Shown: positions 20,979-33,029 of the stretch, piece by piece
Layout: each line of letters begins with the position of its first letter
Numbering within the stretch: the stretch's first letter is position 1
Assembly (NCBI GenBank): GCA_037957365.1
Contig: JARHVA010000122.1
Span: forward strand, 1,747,001 to 1,811,000
Length of the DNA: 64,000 bases
Reading direction: 5' to 3'
DNA from: Torreya grandis
Lineage: Eukaryota; Streptophyta; Pinopsida; Cupressales; Taxaceae
Notes under the pieces: model-generated
Database searches by the model: none
Told to the model about the DNA's origin: nothing
What the model saw: the letters and a program-made list of their open reading frames with translations, nothing else
Translations under genes and position numbers: made by a program

Positions 20979-21643
20979 TGTAACCTCTCATTTTAGAAAG
21001 GGGATCTCTTAGATTGTATGGAAAAGCCTTGCAAAATTTTACCTTGAATTTAAGACAAATATTTTACCTTCTTTTGAGTGTTGCACTGAGCATACATTTG
21101 GGTGTTAGTTTTGTGAAAGTGTGGTCTCTTTCTCTACCTTCATGTGCTAACCCCAACAGTGTTTAGTGTTTGTGTTTTCTTATCTTATAGGTCACTAGAT
21201 GTGTCTGAAGAAGTATAGGCAAGTGAATAGGCTATGCAGTAGTGTGTCTTAGAACACCTTTTGTGCTAAATTTTTCCTTTTTTATCTCTCCATAGGACCC
21301 CCTACTGAAACATTGTTGCAAGAAAGGTCTCATTTTGAGTGAAGCATAGGCTAGCTTGTCTTGATTTAAAGTGTATGCCAAAGCTGAGTAGACCATCCAT
21401 TTAGTGCATCACCACATAGTTTAGGTTCTAATTTTAGTATTTTTCTCTCCCTTTTCATCCCCCAAGTAGTTAGTAGTAGGAAATCCAAGGCTTCAAAGTG
21501 CATCAAGTGGAGATAGCCCCTAATCTAGAGATTCATTCCACAAATCTACCACCCATAGGAAGAGGGGTGTCTCTATTGTGTTGCATGGATCAAGAGAGCT
21601 GAGCCTCCTTTCAAAGGGTGTAATCTACCATGTCAACAGTTTT

Positions 21644-21662
21644 TGGCATGCTTGGTGGGACC
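21644..21662 (+). other. RT2 primer-binding site
   Basis: TGGCATGCTTGGTGGGACC begins 5 bp after the LTR. It is the same PBS type as family B and element C. I do not assign the tRNA. Confidence 0.7.
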
Positions 21663-21799
21663 AATTTCTATGTCCTACAAGTTTTAGGATTGGTGTTGGT
21701 CTTGATATTATTAAAAAATCCAAAATAAAGAGCTATATTCAGTACATGATGAGTCCATTCAGGAACCAAGTCTCTAGTTAATGACTAGCCTAGCATACC

Positions 21800-23402
21800 A
21801 TGCCAAAGGTCACTACAAGATCTTCTAGGGGTGTCCCTTTTGAATTTATTGAGTTACCTTTGAACTCAAGAAAGAGATTGAGATTTGAAAATATCTACCC
21901 TTATGTAGGAAGCCATTTTCCTAAGCCAACCATAAAATATACCTACTCAAGGAGACCCCTATTGAATCCTTTCACAGCCATGGCAACCCCTAAAGCTTTC
22001 CCTTTTATGGCCTTCAATGGTCAAAGTCCCTTGGGCCTTCAGTAGTATGACCCAATTCTAGGGATAACTGTCAAAAGTATTCCTCCCTTTAGTGGAGAGG
22101 GCCCAATCACTGTTGTTGAGCATATTAGAAACATAACAAACCTTTGCAACATCCATAATATCACTAAAGAAAATGTATCCATTAGATTGTTAGCCTTGTC
22201 CTTTAAAGGGAAAGTTTTGGATTGGTATGGGACCTTGCCTGTGAATTTAGTTGGCTCATGGGATGAGTTAGGGACCCTCTTGACCAATAAGTTTGGGGAA
22301 AAAAGTGATCATTTATCTTTAGCTAAGTAGTTAATCACCATGAAAATATCCCCACATGAGTTTATGCAATATTTTAACACTGGCTTCTAAAAGAGTTGGG
22401 ACAAGATCCTAATTCTTATGAGGCCAACCCTAAGTTATGCTTTCCTTTACTACTTGAAGGCCCTGAATAGTGACATTGTTGTCATGATATAGTCCATGGG
22501 TGGAAACACTCTGCTCGCTACTTATGAGATAGCCATAACTACTAAAAATTGCCTTGTTCAAGTAGGAAAGATAGCTCCTAGACCTCCTATGCTACTCTTT
22601 CTTGATTTATAGTCCTCAGTCCAGCCTACTTTGCCCACTCTAGCTCCTCTACCTAATCAAGAAAAGCTGGTTATTACCCCTACAAATGACATCTATTAAG
22701 TTAAGAGCTAACTAAAGATTGTTACCAATGAGTTATTTTCCCTCAAAAGACAACAAGCTCATAGTTATAGGCTAAATCAAGGCTATCAATAGTTTGGGCA
22801 AGCAAATAGGCCTCCCTTCTTGAATTATAATCAAGGGCAAGGTCAAATTACACATGAGAAGCCTTATCAAAGCTATAATCCAAATACCCCTTCATCTTCC
22901 AAGTCTCTTATCTCCACTAAAAGTAATTTAGTGCAGGAGAAACCCAACTATCTACCCTTGGAGCATGGCCAAGAATAGGTTGTTTATGCCAGTGAGCTAC
23001 CAAATCAAAGCATGACTACACAAGGTGATCAAACAACCCAATTTTAAAATTTTGAGATGTCAACACAACTTGGGATAGAAAACAAGCAGACTCAATTTGA
23101 TTCCACTCTCATGAATCACTTGGAAGGAGAGTTCTATGCAGTCAACTATGTGGGGAGCACAAGTAATTAGAATGTTGGTGTTGCATCCAACACCAGGTCT
23201 AGAAGGAGAGCCATTGATGAAGCTCAAGAAGTCACTCAAGCACCTAATACATCTCCTTCACCCAATCAAGTAGGGAGTGTACCTGAAATAGCTCCAAGAT
23301 CAAAATAAAATCAAAAGTTTCCCAATTTTAGGCCAATGATTGCAACTTCAGCTCCTTAAGTTACACCACAGGTTAGAATTTTCCCAAAGAGAACTCTAAA
23401 GA
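21800..23402 (+). pseudogene. RT2 gag, broken
   Basis: From the ATG at 21800 the frame runs to a TAG at 22043 and resumes with IPPFSGEGPITVVEHI, then IRLLALSFKGKVLDWYGTLP and SWDELGTLLTNKFGEKSDHL, the core of a Retrotrans_gag capsid. Further stops lie near 22328, 22388 and 22493. The following part, KIAPRPPM and then Gln-rich linker, is readable with stops. No zinc knuckle is evident. A frame change separates it from the protease at 23422. Gag builds the particle that packages the RNA. Confidence 0.85.
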
Positions 23403-23421
23403 GGGCAATCCTTCAATAAAT

Positions 23422-23982
23422 GTGGTGGACCAAATGAAGAAGATGCACATGAACATCTCATTGTGGGATTCTTTAGCACTACTAGGACAAAAAGATATAC
23501 TCCAAAAGGAATTATATGGGCTGGGTGAGCAAACTGTCCCAGTAAGAAATGATAATGTGTTGATAGTAAATGGGACTCCCCCAATGGCTGGTCAAGCAAA
23601 GAAAGATGAGAAGGTCCTCCTCTTCTATTTTCCCCTAATTACTGGTGATTTCTTAGTCCACAATTACATCATTGATAGTGGAGCAAGCACCTCAATTATT
23701 CCCAAATGCATAGCTGATAAGTTAGGCCTCAAGTATGGGAAAATGACCAAAGGAGTTCTACAATTGGATGGATCACCAGCTAAGACCTTGGGAGTGGCAA
23801 GAAACTTGAATTTGACTCTCCATGCATGTCCAAATTTTTCAATTCCCCATGATGTGGTAGTGGTAGATGTTCCTCCTTACTTCGCTCTTTGCTTGTCAAG
23901 GGATTTGACATATAAGATAGGTGGATACTTGGCAACCAACTGGTCATACATAGTTTTTAGGACAAAGTATGGAACTAAGTGA
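23422..23982 (+). pseudogene. RT2 aspartic protease
   Basis: An open 186-codon frame. The active site reads IIDSGASTSIIPKCIADKLGL at about residue 85-105, with the catalytic D-S-G intact. A second hydrophobic stretch (HDVVVVDVPPYFALCLSRDL) matches the C-terminal half of plant retropepsins; the usual G-R near its end reads S-R. The frame is open but cut off from gag by a shift, so expression is unlikely. The first Met of the frame is probably not a true start; the domain would be part of a polyprotein. Confidence 0.85.
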
Positions 23983-24239
23983 AGATTGAATCAGATCCCA
24001 TCCACTAGGATGAACTAGAGCCATACTCACCCAAAGTGGTAAATGTGAACTACACAATTATTGATGAAGAAGAGTTCCAGGTGGATCAATCTCCATCATC
24101 TTCCCTTGTAGGAGTTGCTGACCTGCTCCTAGATGAATGGGGAAATGATAACTTTGAGCATGATTCTTATAGGTTTATTAAAGAAGTTAGTCTTGGAGTC
24201 TACTGCATCTATTAGAAAGATGATTTCATGCCAAAATTG

Positions 24240-24743
24240 ATGAAGACAAACCAAGAGGACTATGGTTTGTGGCAACTATTATTTGATGGATCTAAAAGCA
24301 AGTTGGGATCCGGTGGTGGGACAATGTTGGTTTCACCTTCAAAGGACAAATAATTCTCAACGTTCAGGTTTTATTTCTCCTGCACTTGCAACATAGAAGA
24401 GTATGAGGCCCTTGTTCATGGCCTAGAATGGGAAAGAAAGAGAGGAATCAAAGAATTGCAGGTGTTTGGAGACAATGAGCTGATTGTGTACCAAGTGAGA
24501 GGTCAAAACTTAACCAAGAACTCCTTAATCAAGTCTTACAAGCATAGAGTGTGGGAGTTTATAGAGAACTTTGTTGCTTTTAATATCACTTCCATTTTAA
24601 GAGAGGAGAACAAGCATGTTGATAGACTAGCAACAGTTGGTGCTCAGTTTGACATCCCAAAGGGGATAAGACAAAGCAAGAATCAACATCATTTAAAGGT
24701 GATTGTGAGGCCCTCCATACCAAAAAATGTCACAAATTGGTAG
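24240..24743 (+). pseudogene. RT2 RNase H-like (aRH-type) domain between protease and RT
   Basis: The frame reads YGLWQLLFDGSKSKLGSGGG, one TAA at 24351, then IEEYEALVHGLEWE, ELQVFGDNELIVYQVRG and REENKHVDRLA. The four acidic residues of an RNase H active site are all present (D in FDGS, E in EYEAL, D in GDNEL, D in HVDRLA). The style is that of the extra RNase H of Tat elements. It removes RNA from RNA-DNA hybrids. It sits upstream of the reverse transcriptase, as in RT1, whereas I know this domain mainly from between the normal RNase H and integrase. Confidence 0.82.
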
Positions 24744-24878
24744 GTGTTTGAAAGTGACCACAAAATAACACTTTTCTTGTAGGAAGAAGTTGAGTTTGCT
24801 TCCAAAAATTAGTCCAAGCTACAACAACAATATGATGGGCATATTGTTCAACTAAAGACCAACAGGTTTCCCAAAGGC

Positions 24879-25931
24879 TTGGTAACTCTTGAGAGAATTT
24901 TCAATGAAGATGACCAACTCAAGAGAGACAAAGAAAGCATGTCAACCAAGAAGGAAAATTATGAAAGTTTAGAGATCTACAAGGATAAGTTGCTTGCACT
25001 TGGGAAGGTGTGTACCAATGAGGAAAAGTGTGCTTTCATTATGTTATGTCAAGAGTTTGATGATGTTTTCACTTGGGAATATGGTGATTTGAAGGGATTT
25101 GATCTAAGATTGGCCCAAAACACCATTGAGCTAGAGGAAGGTGCCAAACCCATCAAGCAAAAGAAAAGAGAAATAAATCCAAAGATTGAGCCTCTCATGA
25201 GGAAGGAGCTCACCAAACTAATTGAGTCCAAGATCATTTTCCCTATCAAACACTCTTCTTAGCTGACCAATTTGGTCCCTATTAGGAAGAAGAATGGAGA
25301 AGTCAGATTGTGTGCATATTTTAGAGACCTAAATAGAGTCTCATTAAGAGATCACTATCCCATTCCAAGTATGGAGAAATTTTTTTAGATGGTGATAGGT
25401 AGTGAAAGGTTCTCTCTCCTAGATGGCTACTCTAGGTATAATCAAATCATGGTGCAATAATGTGATCAATACAAGATAGCAGCCTATAGGAAGATGCCAT
25501 TCAGATTGTCAAATGTTGGAGCTACCTTTAAATGTGATATGGACATGGCTTTCCAAGGTTTGATTAATGACATTATGCTAGTTTATCTTGATGATGTGAT
25601 AGTCTTCTCCAAGGAGGCAAGTGAACACTTGAAGCACATGAGGCAAATCTTTGAAATGTGTAGAGAGTTTGGCATCTCTCTCAACCCAAAGATATGTGTG
25701 TTTGTCATCCATGAAGGAAAGCTCTTGGGCCATGTCATTTTGAAGGAAGGCCTATCCATTGATCTAGAGAGGGTGAATGCCATCTTAGTATTTCCCTTTC
25801 CTAAGCACAAGAGGGGCCTACAAATTTTCTTTGGTAAGATAAATTTCATTAGGAGATTCATTCCTAACTTTGTTGAACTTGTCAAGCCACTAAATTCCAT
25901 GCTAACGAAGGATGAGACATTCACATAGACA
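24879..25931 (+). pseudogene. RT2 reverse transcriptase
   Basis: One frame throughout, with stops at 25260, 25386 and 25458. Motifs in order: TKLIESKIIFPIKHSS, VPIRKKNGEVRLCAYFRDLN (usual V-D-F is A-Y-F), FSLLDGYSRYNQI with the first catalytic Asp, YRKMPFRLSNVGATF, and the YLDD box in MLVYLDDVIVFSK. About seven residues expected before AYRKMPF (the F-x-x-P-W-G-T block) are missing in frame. GHVILKEGLSID and the connection domain (FFGKINFIRRFIPNF) follow. Catalytic aspartates are intact, so inactivation is by stops and the small deletion. Confidence 0.92.
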
Positions 25932-26458
25932 ATAAGAAGAAGAGAAAGCTTTGAAGGAATAAATAAATCTATTACCCAAGCTCCTACCCTAGCTAGTCCA
26001 AACTTATCCAAGGACTTCAATCTATACACCTTTGGGAATGAAGAGGTAATCTCTGCTATGCTCACTCAAGCAAATGGTGAGAATTTAGAATAGCCTCTTA
26101 CTTTTTTAGCCAAGGTTTAGAAGGATATGAGGTTAGATACACATATGTTGAGAAGCAGGTGCTTATATTCATACAAAGTTTGAATAATTTTAGACATATG
26201 TTGTCTAGTGGCAAAGTTCACATCATGGTGCCACATCCTAGTTTAAAAGACTTCTTGTTGAATCGAGACTTGAATGGGAAAAGGGCAGGTTGGATCACCA
26301 AAGTAATGGAGTATGACATAGAGATCAAGACCACCAAGCTATTAAGAGGAAGAGGGATATGTGAACACCTTGATAAAAAATTAAAAGAGCTAAAGGAGGA
26401 CATTTTGGTACTCCATGATGAACCTACAACAACTGTACATATAGTCATGAAGAGCTAG
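25932..26458 (+). pseudogene. RT2 second (gypsy-type) RNase H, degenerate
   Basis: The frame broken after RT shows LKGINKSITQAPTLASPNLSK and LYTFGNEEVISAMLTQ (expected D in Y-T-D replaced by G-N context), then shifts frame near 26130. From 26159 an open frame gives SLNNFRHMLSSGKVHIMVPHPSLKDFL and KRAGWITKVMEYDIEIKTTKLLRGRGICEHL, typical of the RNase H to integrase connection. Catalytic residues cannot be followed, so the normal RNase H seems lost while the upstream one is kept. Confidence 0.75.
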
Positions 26459-26467
26459 GCACACAAC

Positions 26468-27655
26468 ATGGTTCATTTCCTTCAATTTGGTGAGTGTCCA
26501 CAAGGTCTTGATAGGACCAAGAGGAGGTATTTTAGACTCCAAGAGGAGGTGCTCTTAAGATGTATTAATTTAGACCAAGTTGATAAGGTACTATCTAAGT
26601 TCCATGATGGACCATTTGATGGCCACTTTACTCCCAAGGCCATAGATGCAAGGCTTATGAGGGTTGGTTACTTTTGGCCTATTTTGTTTAAATAAACTCA
26701 TGCTTGGGTGAGGAAATGTCAAAAATGTGCCTTCTTTGATGGGAAATAATGGATGGCTACCATGTCTCTTCATCCTATTCAAGTGTAACAACCATTCATG
26801 CAATGGGGGTTGGACTTCATAGGGCTAATCAATCCTCCTTCTAGTGTTGGCCACAAGTGGGTTTTGACTGCCATGGATTATTTCACAAGGTGGGAAGAGA
26901 CTGTAGTTTTGAAAGAGGGAAATGAGAGTGTAGTCCTAGACTTCTATGAAGGTATAGTGACAAGATTTGGGGTCCCATCCACCATCATTTCAGACAATAC
27001 ATTGGCTTTCTTGGGAACAAAGACAAGTGAGCAGGCATTGAAGTATGACATCTATCTCAACACTTATTCCAACTACTATCCACAAGGAAATGTGCTAGAT
27101 GAGTCTAAAAATAAGAATTTGATTAGGATCATAAAGAGGACAATGGAGGAAAATCAAAGGACTTGGCATGCTAAGTTGAAGACGGCTCTTTGGGCAGATA
27201 GGATCACTCCAAAGAGGGCAATTGAGAATTCACCATATGCACTTGTGTATCAAAGGGAAGCTAGAATTCTTATCTCACTTGAGTTACCAACCTTGGATCT
27301 TGCCCATCAACTACAATTGATGGAGAGTGACAACCTAGAATTTAGGTATTGTGAGCTAATGGAGCTTCAAGAAGCAAGAGACCAAACCATGGATGCCATG
27401 ACCATCCATCAATAGTAAACAAAGATTTTTTTTGAAAAAAGGTCTATGCCAAGGAGCTTCTTAGAAGGTGACATTGTCTTGAAGTGGGATGAGGACCGAT
27501 CCAAGCTTGGAAGCCACATGAAGTTGGATGCTTTGTGGAGTGGCTCATATGTCATCACCCAATGCAAGCAACACAATGCTTTCCAACTCTCCAAGTTGGA
27601 TGGTGAAGAGCTACATATCCCAGTCAATGGGATATACCTTAAGCATTGTTACTAA
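26468..27655 (+). pseudogene. RT2 integrase
   Basis: The zinc-binding HHCC region is seen as HDGPFDGHF ... CQKCAF. The catalytic core in the open frame 26798-27415 keeps D (GLDFIG), D (ISDNT) and E (LDESKNKNL), the DDE triad that joins cDNA to host DNA. The C-terminal domain at 27446-27655 (GDIVLKWDEDRSKLG ... LWSGSYVI ... NGIYLKHCY) is separated by a stop and a shift. Stops at 26693, 26747 and 26786 interrupt the N-terminal part. Every domain is present but not in one frame. Confidence 0.92.
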
Positions 27656-27910
27656 GTTTATTTTGTCATGTACATAGTTTTCCTCGTTTTTATTGATTTT
27701 CCCTAAGTGTTGTTGCACAAGTTTGTTGTTTTTTACCTTTGTTGCTTGTTGTTTTTCCTTGTTGTTTGAGGTAAAGCTTTGCTAGCTCAAGGGTCTTTAA
27801 AAGGCTATTTTAACATGCTCAAGATGAATTATGACTCCATGCCTAATGGATTATGAGGCTACCAGTCTTCCCAAGCATAGCAAGCAATGTTTCCCTATGA
27901 GTCACCAATT
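27656..27910 (+). other. RT2 3' untranslated region
   Basis: T/G-rich sequence to the 3' LTR. No clean polypurine tract. The last 30 bp hold CCCTATGAGTCACCAATT, which on the minus strand resembles a tRNA-Arg-type PBS (27892-27908). Confidence 0.5.
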
Positions 27911-28874
27911 TGTTGACCATTTTTTGGTCATTTAGAGTAAAAAATGGGCACCCCCTCTTTTGTCCATAAGTCTTCAATCCATGTTTTGGATAAAATCATT
28001 CATAAAGGTTCCCTGTTAGACCTATTCCATGAAAAAATGAAGTGTTTAACTTATTTCATTTAACCAAGTGTATTTTAGGTTTGTCAATGGGAACTACTTC
28101 GGGCTTTCCAAATGCAATTACTTGGTCCCCATAGTGTATTTTGGGTTTTGTAAACCATTTTAATTGTGAAAATTTCATGTGTAAAGTCACTTGCAAAACC
28201 TGATTTGGTCTTGCTAGACCAAATCGAGTTCTCCAAATGACTTTACTTATTTTGTCTTTTAAGCAGAAGCAATCCAGAAACCCAAATGGGTCAAGACAGT
28301 TGCAATCAGATTTGCTGAGGGGTCTTACTCATGAAATTTCATAAGTTGGAGCAGGTCCAAAGTCCAAAGTAGGAGGCATTGGAGAACCCAAAGGGGTCTA
28401 GAAGAAACATTCAAGTTTTTCAAGAGGCCTTACTTAAGGAAATTTATGAGTAAGATCTTTCTAAGGACCCGGTTTAGTCTAAGTAGCTCACAAAGGTAAG
28501 GAATTTCCTTGGAGGGCACTTCAACTACGTGTAGGGTAATTGAAAAAGTTTCAAAGGTTAAGTGTCTTTGCAAAGGGCATTTGGTCAAGAAAGAGGACTC
28601 TTTTCATTTTTTTAAAGGGTTAATTATAGGAACACTGAAGGGTATTTGCCCTTGCGAATGGCACTTAAGCAGTAAACAAGGCCAATTCAGAAAGCTTGAA
28701 GGGCAATTCGAAGGCCAAAAAGCCATTGCAGAGGGCAAGCGATGAACAAGTGGACCTTTCCCAAAGCTCCAAAGGGTATTTTTGAGTATAAATGGCCCTT
28801 GTAGAGGGTAGCCAACCAAAGAAAAAGATAAAAGGTAAGGGCCTGAAAAGCACTCACCCTTCGAAAAAAGAGAC

Positions 28875-29130
28875 AAGCCAAAAAATTTGTCTGAAGGAAT
28901 TCCTTCGAACATTTATCTGAAGGAAAAAGAGGCCCAAAGATACTTTTCCTTCAGGAAAAATATTGATGTAAAGGAAGAATTCTTTGAAACAAATGTCTAA
29001 AGGAATTCCTTCTGACATTTGTCCAAAGGAAATAGACACTTGTACAAAATATGAAAGCTCAAAGGCCACAAATAAGCAAAAGAAATCCTTAAAACATTTT
29101 GTTCGAAGGAATTCCTTTAGACAAATGTCT
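28875..29130. repeat. Palindrome cluster in RT2 3' LTR
   Basis: At least five inverted-repeat blocks built on GTCTGAAGGAATTCCTTC occur, for example near 28888-28912, 28998-29028 and 29098-29135. The cluster matches the 5' LTR set but is more symmetric. Confidence 0.65.
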
Positions 29131-29920
29131 GAAGGACTTGTCAAGGGAAAATCCTATCATAAACAATAAGCAAGCGAGCAAGGACAAAGGCAAGGAAGAG
29201 ATAGAAAAGAAAGAAGATAGGCAGGAAGAAAACAAGAAGAAACAAATTGAAAAGGATCCCACAAAAAATAAGATGGCAAAGAGCCCAAAACCTGAGTAAA
29301 TACGGGAGGAAGAAGACAAGATAAAGACCAAGGATTGAGAAGGAGTAGAAGATTGTTGAGAGCTCAAAGGCTTGATAATTAAAGAGAAAAGGAACCAAAG
29401 TAAAAGAGAAATCAAAAGAAAGAGACAAAACATGGGGAAAGATAAAGCAAAAAAGATAAATCTTAGAACAGTTCCAGTAACCTGACAAAGTCAAAAGGCA
29501 GAATCAATGACCATTCAAAACAAGACAAGTGGAATAGGCACACTCAGCAAAAGGAATTAATACATTTTGGTGGAATAATATCTATCGAAAACCAATAAAT
29601 AGATTGGTTTTTGAACTATAGAGATCAACATCCCATGTTTTTCATGCTCCACCATTAATGCACAACCAATTATGTCCAGGCATTGAAGAGAGCACAGTCA
29701 GTCACAATAACTTGGAATGGATTTGTTAGTTGCTGGGAATGAGTTTCCCATGATTTTGCAGCCCAAGGATAGTAGAAGTGGTAGTTTGGATAGTCTAAAA
29801 CATGGTCTCCACATGTAGTTTGAATATATGGTAGCAGTAATGGCCTCTTTTTTCAATAGATGTTTAACTCAGCATGGGTCTCTATTCCTAGTGATGTTAG
29901 CCATCTTGTTTTCAGCATTC

Positions 29921-29928
29921 TATATATT
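29921..29928 (+). promoter_or_regulatory. TATA-like box of RT2 3' LTR
   Basis: TATATATT at the position matching 20971. Confidence 0.45.
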
Positions 29929-30589
29929 TTTAACCTCTCATTTGAGAACGGGGATCTCTCATCTTTTATGGTGAAGCCCTACAAAATTTTACCTTGAATC
30001 TAAGACAAAACTTTTACCTTCTTTTAAGTGTTGCACTGAGCATACATTTGAGTGTTAGTTTTGTGAAAGTGTGGTCTCTTTCTCTACCTTCATGTGCTAA
30101 CCCCAGCAGTGTCAAGTGTTTGTGTTTTCTTCTCTTACAGGTCACAGGAAGTGTTTGAAGAATTATAGGCAAGTGAATAGGCTATGTAATAGTGTGTCTT
30201 AGAACACCTTTTGTGCTAGTTTTTTCCTCTCTTATCTCTCCATAAGACCCCCTACTAAAACATTATTGCAAGAAAGGTCTCATTTTGAGTGAACCGTAGG
30301 CTAGCTTGTCTTGATTTAAAGTGTATGTCAAAGTTGAGTAGACCATCCATTTGGTGCATCACCACATAGTTTAGGTTCTAATTTCAGTATTTTTCTCTCC
30401 CTCTTTATCCCCCCAAGTAGTTAGTAGTAGGAAATCCAGGGCCTCAACGTGCATCAAGGGGAGCTAGCCCCTAATCTAGAGATTCATCCCTCATGTTTGC
30501 CACCCAAAACAAAAGGGGTGTATCCATTGTGTCACATGGATGAAGAGAGATGAGCCTCCCTTCAGAGGGTGCAATCTACCACATCAACA

Positions 30590-30594
30590 ACAGG
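30590..30594. repeat. RT2 target-site duplication, right (ACAGG)
   Basis: It follows the ATCAACA LTR end and pairs with ATAGG at 18972-18976. Confidence 0.7.
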
Positions 30595-32977
30595 TTTCAA
30601 GAAAATTGTGAAATTTTTATGAATTTGCAACTGTGAATTCATTTGTTAACAACAAAATTGGTAGGGATAATATCAAAATTGGTGAGTAGAACTATGAAAT
30701 CACCAAAGATAACTATGAATTCACCAAACATAGTTTTAAAATCAATAAGAAGAGTTGCAAAATCATTCAGAAAATGTGAAATTGCACTGTAAGGTTTTTT
30801 ATGTTTTTTTTCTTTCTATTTTTTTATTACCTACAATTTCACAGCTTACACTTGACTGTGTAACTATGAAGTCATAATAAAGAGTAGTTTTTCATAGATT
30901 TTAAAGCTAATTTACTAACTTGTAGGTTGTTTTCATTGACTAATCAACCACAAATCAATCCTTTAATATTTTTTGTAGGGAATTAAGCAAAAAAGACTAG
31001 TTTTTAGCATTAACAAGACCATTTCACATTTAATTTGATATTTTAAAACCTTGAAAATAAATTTCAAAGTTAAAACAAAGGCCAAAATTCATTAATATTT
31101 CAATATGTACTTTAAAAAGAACAAACACATTCAATTTAGAGCTCTTAAGAGCACTTTCCTTTTTGTTCTTTATTTAGCACTTAGTTTTATTTTCATAAAA
31201 CCTTACGCATATGCTCTCCCCTTGTCCCCTTTAGGGAACTTGAGTGACAAAAAACACATTGTTTTACTTTTTTTGTTGAATCAAACCTAAATAAATGTTG
31301 CATATGCTCTCCCCTTGTTCCTATGGACTTGGGTGACTCAGAAATGACCTAGTTCTTCCATTTTATTTTTTGCATTGACTTGTGTGTAGTAGTTCATCAC
31401 CTTTTCATGGGTTATTTAGGAGGAATTTGACTTGGGGTTTCATCTCCAAACACTATTCTAACCCCATTCTCTAGTGGAATATATAAATTGGGTGTACCAT
31501 TAGATTGGATAGTGGTTGAATGGTTAGCCTGACAAGTCCAATGGGTCCCTGGGCCATGCGGTGGTCTAGACATTGAACTTCACTAAGCAGTACATGGTTG
31601 AATTTTTTATGTAAAGTACAAGACATTTGTTTAAAAAGCTAGACAATTTGGATCTAATTGACATGAATTTTGTGAACAAGTATTTCTAGGCACTTGTGGA
31701 CCATATAGATAAGCCAAGTCAAAAATTTAGAATAATTGACCCCACTTAATGTAAAACATCCTATCAAATGTTGAGTTACTTTATCACTCAAATTTGATTG
31801 CCATGTATCAGTTCTTGAGACATGGGGGGGATTAAAAACTCTACCTACATGTGCTCGTTTATTTTGGATTAACTATTAATTTTTTCCAAGACTGGTATAT
31901 TAGTGGAAACTTTGGTGCATACTATGCATACCTTGTGTCAGTTTTAGTGTAGGAGTGTGCACTTAGGTGCTACTTCTTTTTTATTTGTATTTGTTTGAGT
32001 CCAAAATTAATTTTTTGAATTTAACAAATCAAACAAACACATGTTAAACACACCAATTTTCACAAAGAAATATTACACTGTCAAAATTATTTCAACTATT
32101 TTCCTTGTTCAAAATGAGACCTAGACCATTTGTGCCCTCTGTTTCTACGTAACATTGTTATGCTAGCCATTTTTACGTAGACAAGTTGGAGTTACTCTTG
32201 ACAAAGTTTTAGCATCCTATAAGTGTGAAGCTAATTTCAAATCTTGCATGGTTATGCCATTCACATAGACCTTTGACCTTTATGCCAAGAGTTAAGTTGT
32301 CTTTTCAAACCAGGTTTGAAAACCCATTTTCAAGTATAGAGCTAAGCACAAATATTTTACCTTTGAGTCTTGCTTATCATTTATACTTGAATGTTTTGAT
32401 TTTTGTACTTAGTTTATGATATTTGAGTTTGATTTAAAATTAGTTTGCCTAGACCAAGTGCACTCTTTATTTTAGACCAATTGCCTTAGAGTAAGTTTAT
32501 TTCCAAGAATAGCTCTATGACCTAACACTATTTCATAGACCAATTTTTTTTTACCTTTAGACCAAGTTTAAGACCTTTACCATAGATTGGTTTCACATTT
32601 GCATTTTAAATTTGCCTTAGATCTAGTTCAAGTTTGTTTCAAATTTCCATTTTAGACCAAGTTTCAAACATTTTCAAAATTAGACCGAGTTTCCCTTTTA
32701 GACCAACTTTCAGATGTTTGAAACAAAAGACCAATCTATTCATAGACTGGGTTCCTCTTTTAGAACAAGTTTTAGACCTTTTCAATGATAGGTTGATCTT
32801 CTTATAGGATATTTACCATTGCTTGAACCATGCCTCGCTATACATGTAGTTTAACCATGTATAATTTAGAGCACAAAAACATCATTTCAAGTGACCTTTT
32901 GCTCAAAACCCTTATTTAAATGATATACCATATGAGACAGATCCATATTACATATATGATGTCTACATATATGATGA
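30595..32977. other. AT-rich unannotated region, no gene seen
   Basis: It starts with the same AACTATGAAATCACC-like words as 18720-18960. A TGCATATGCTCTCCCCTTG-type segment occurs twice (near 31208 and 31298). A degenerate minisatellite lies at 32440-32800. Open frames are short and codon-poor. It could be the eroded interior of element D or other old repeat. Confidence 0.5.
32440..32800. repeat. Degenerate TTTTAGACCAAGTTT minisatellite
   Basis: About ten to twelve copies of (T)TAGACCAAGTTT-like words are spaced 25-45 bp apart. The closest copies are at 32640-32720. Confidence 0.55.
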
Positions 32978-33029
32978 GACAAATTCATTCGTGTCTCTCC
33001 CGCTTGCCTTGGCTATTTTTCGTTGATTC

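Larger units (their letters stand above)
18977..21638 (+). repeat. RT2 5' LTR (2662 bp)
   Basis: It aligns end to end with 27911-30589. It contains GGGCACTT/GCCCTTGC hairpin motifs, the GAATTCCTTC palindromes and a TATA-like box at 20971. The Phe/Leu-rich minus frames at 20088-20544 are antisense of A-rich LTR DNA. Confidence 0.9.
18977..30589 (+). mobile_element. RT2: Ty3/gypsy (Tat-like) LTR retrotransposon with full domain set
   Basis: LTRs of 2662 and 2679 bp end GTCAACA and ATCAACA; the 3' copy starts TGTTGACC and the 5' copy has decayed to TTTTGACC. A PBS, gag, protease, RNase H-like domain, reverse transcriptase, degenerate second RNase H and integrase follow in order on the plus strand. 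Every gene has one or more stops or shifts, so the copy is dead, but it is the best model here for the enzymes that could mobilise families A, B and C. LTR termini and PBS match family B. Confidence 0.92.
27911..30589 (+). repeat. RT2 3' LTR (2679 bp)
   Basis: Starts TGTTGACCATTTTTTGG and ends ACATCAACA. It aligns over its whole length with the 5' LTR with scattered, mostly transition differences. Confidence 0.9.

Noticed and set aside
31105..31290. Short hydrophobic plus-strand frame
   Set aside because: 61 codons in AT-rich repeat-derived DNA with no homology signal or start context; treated as chance.
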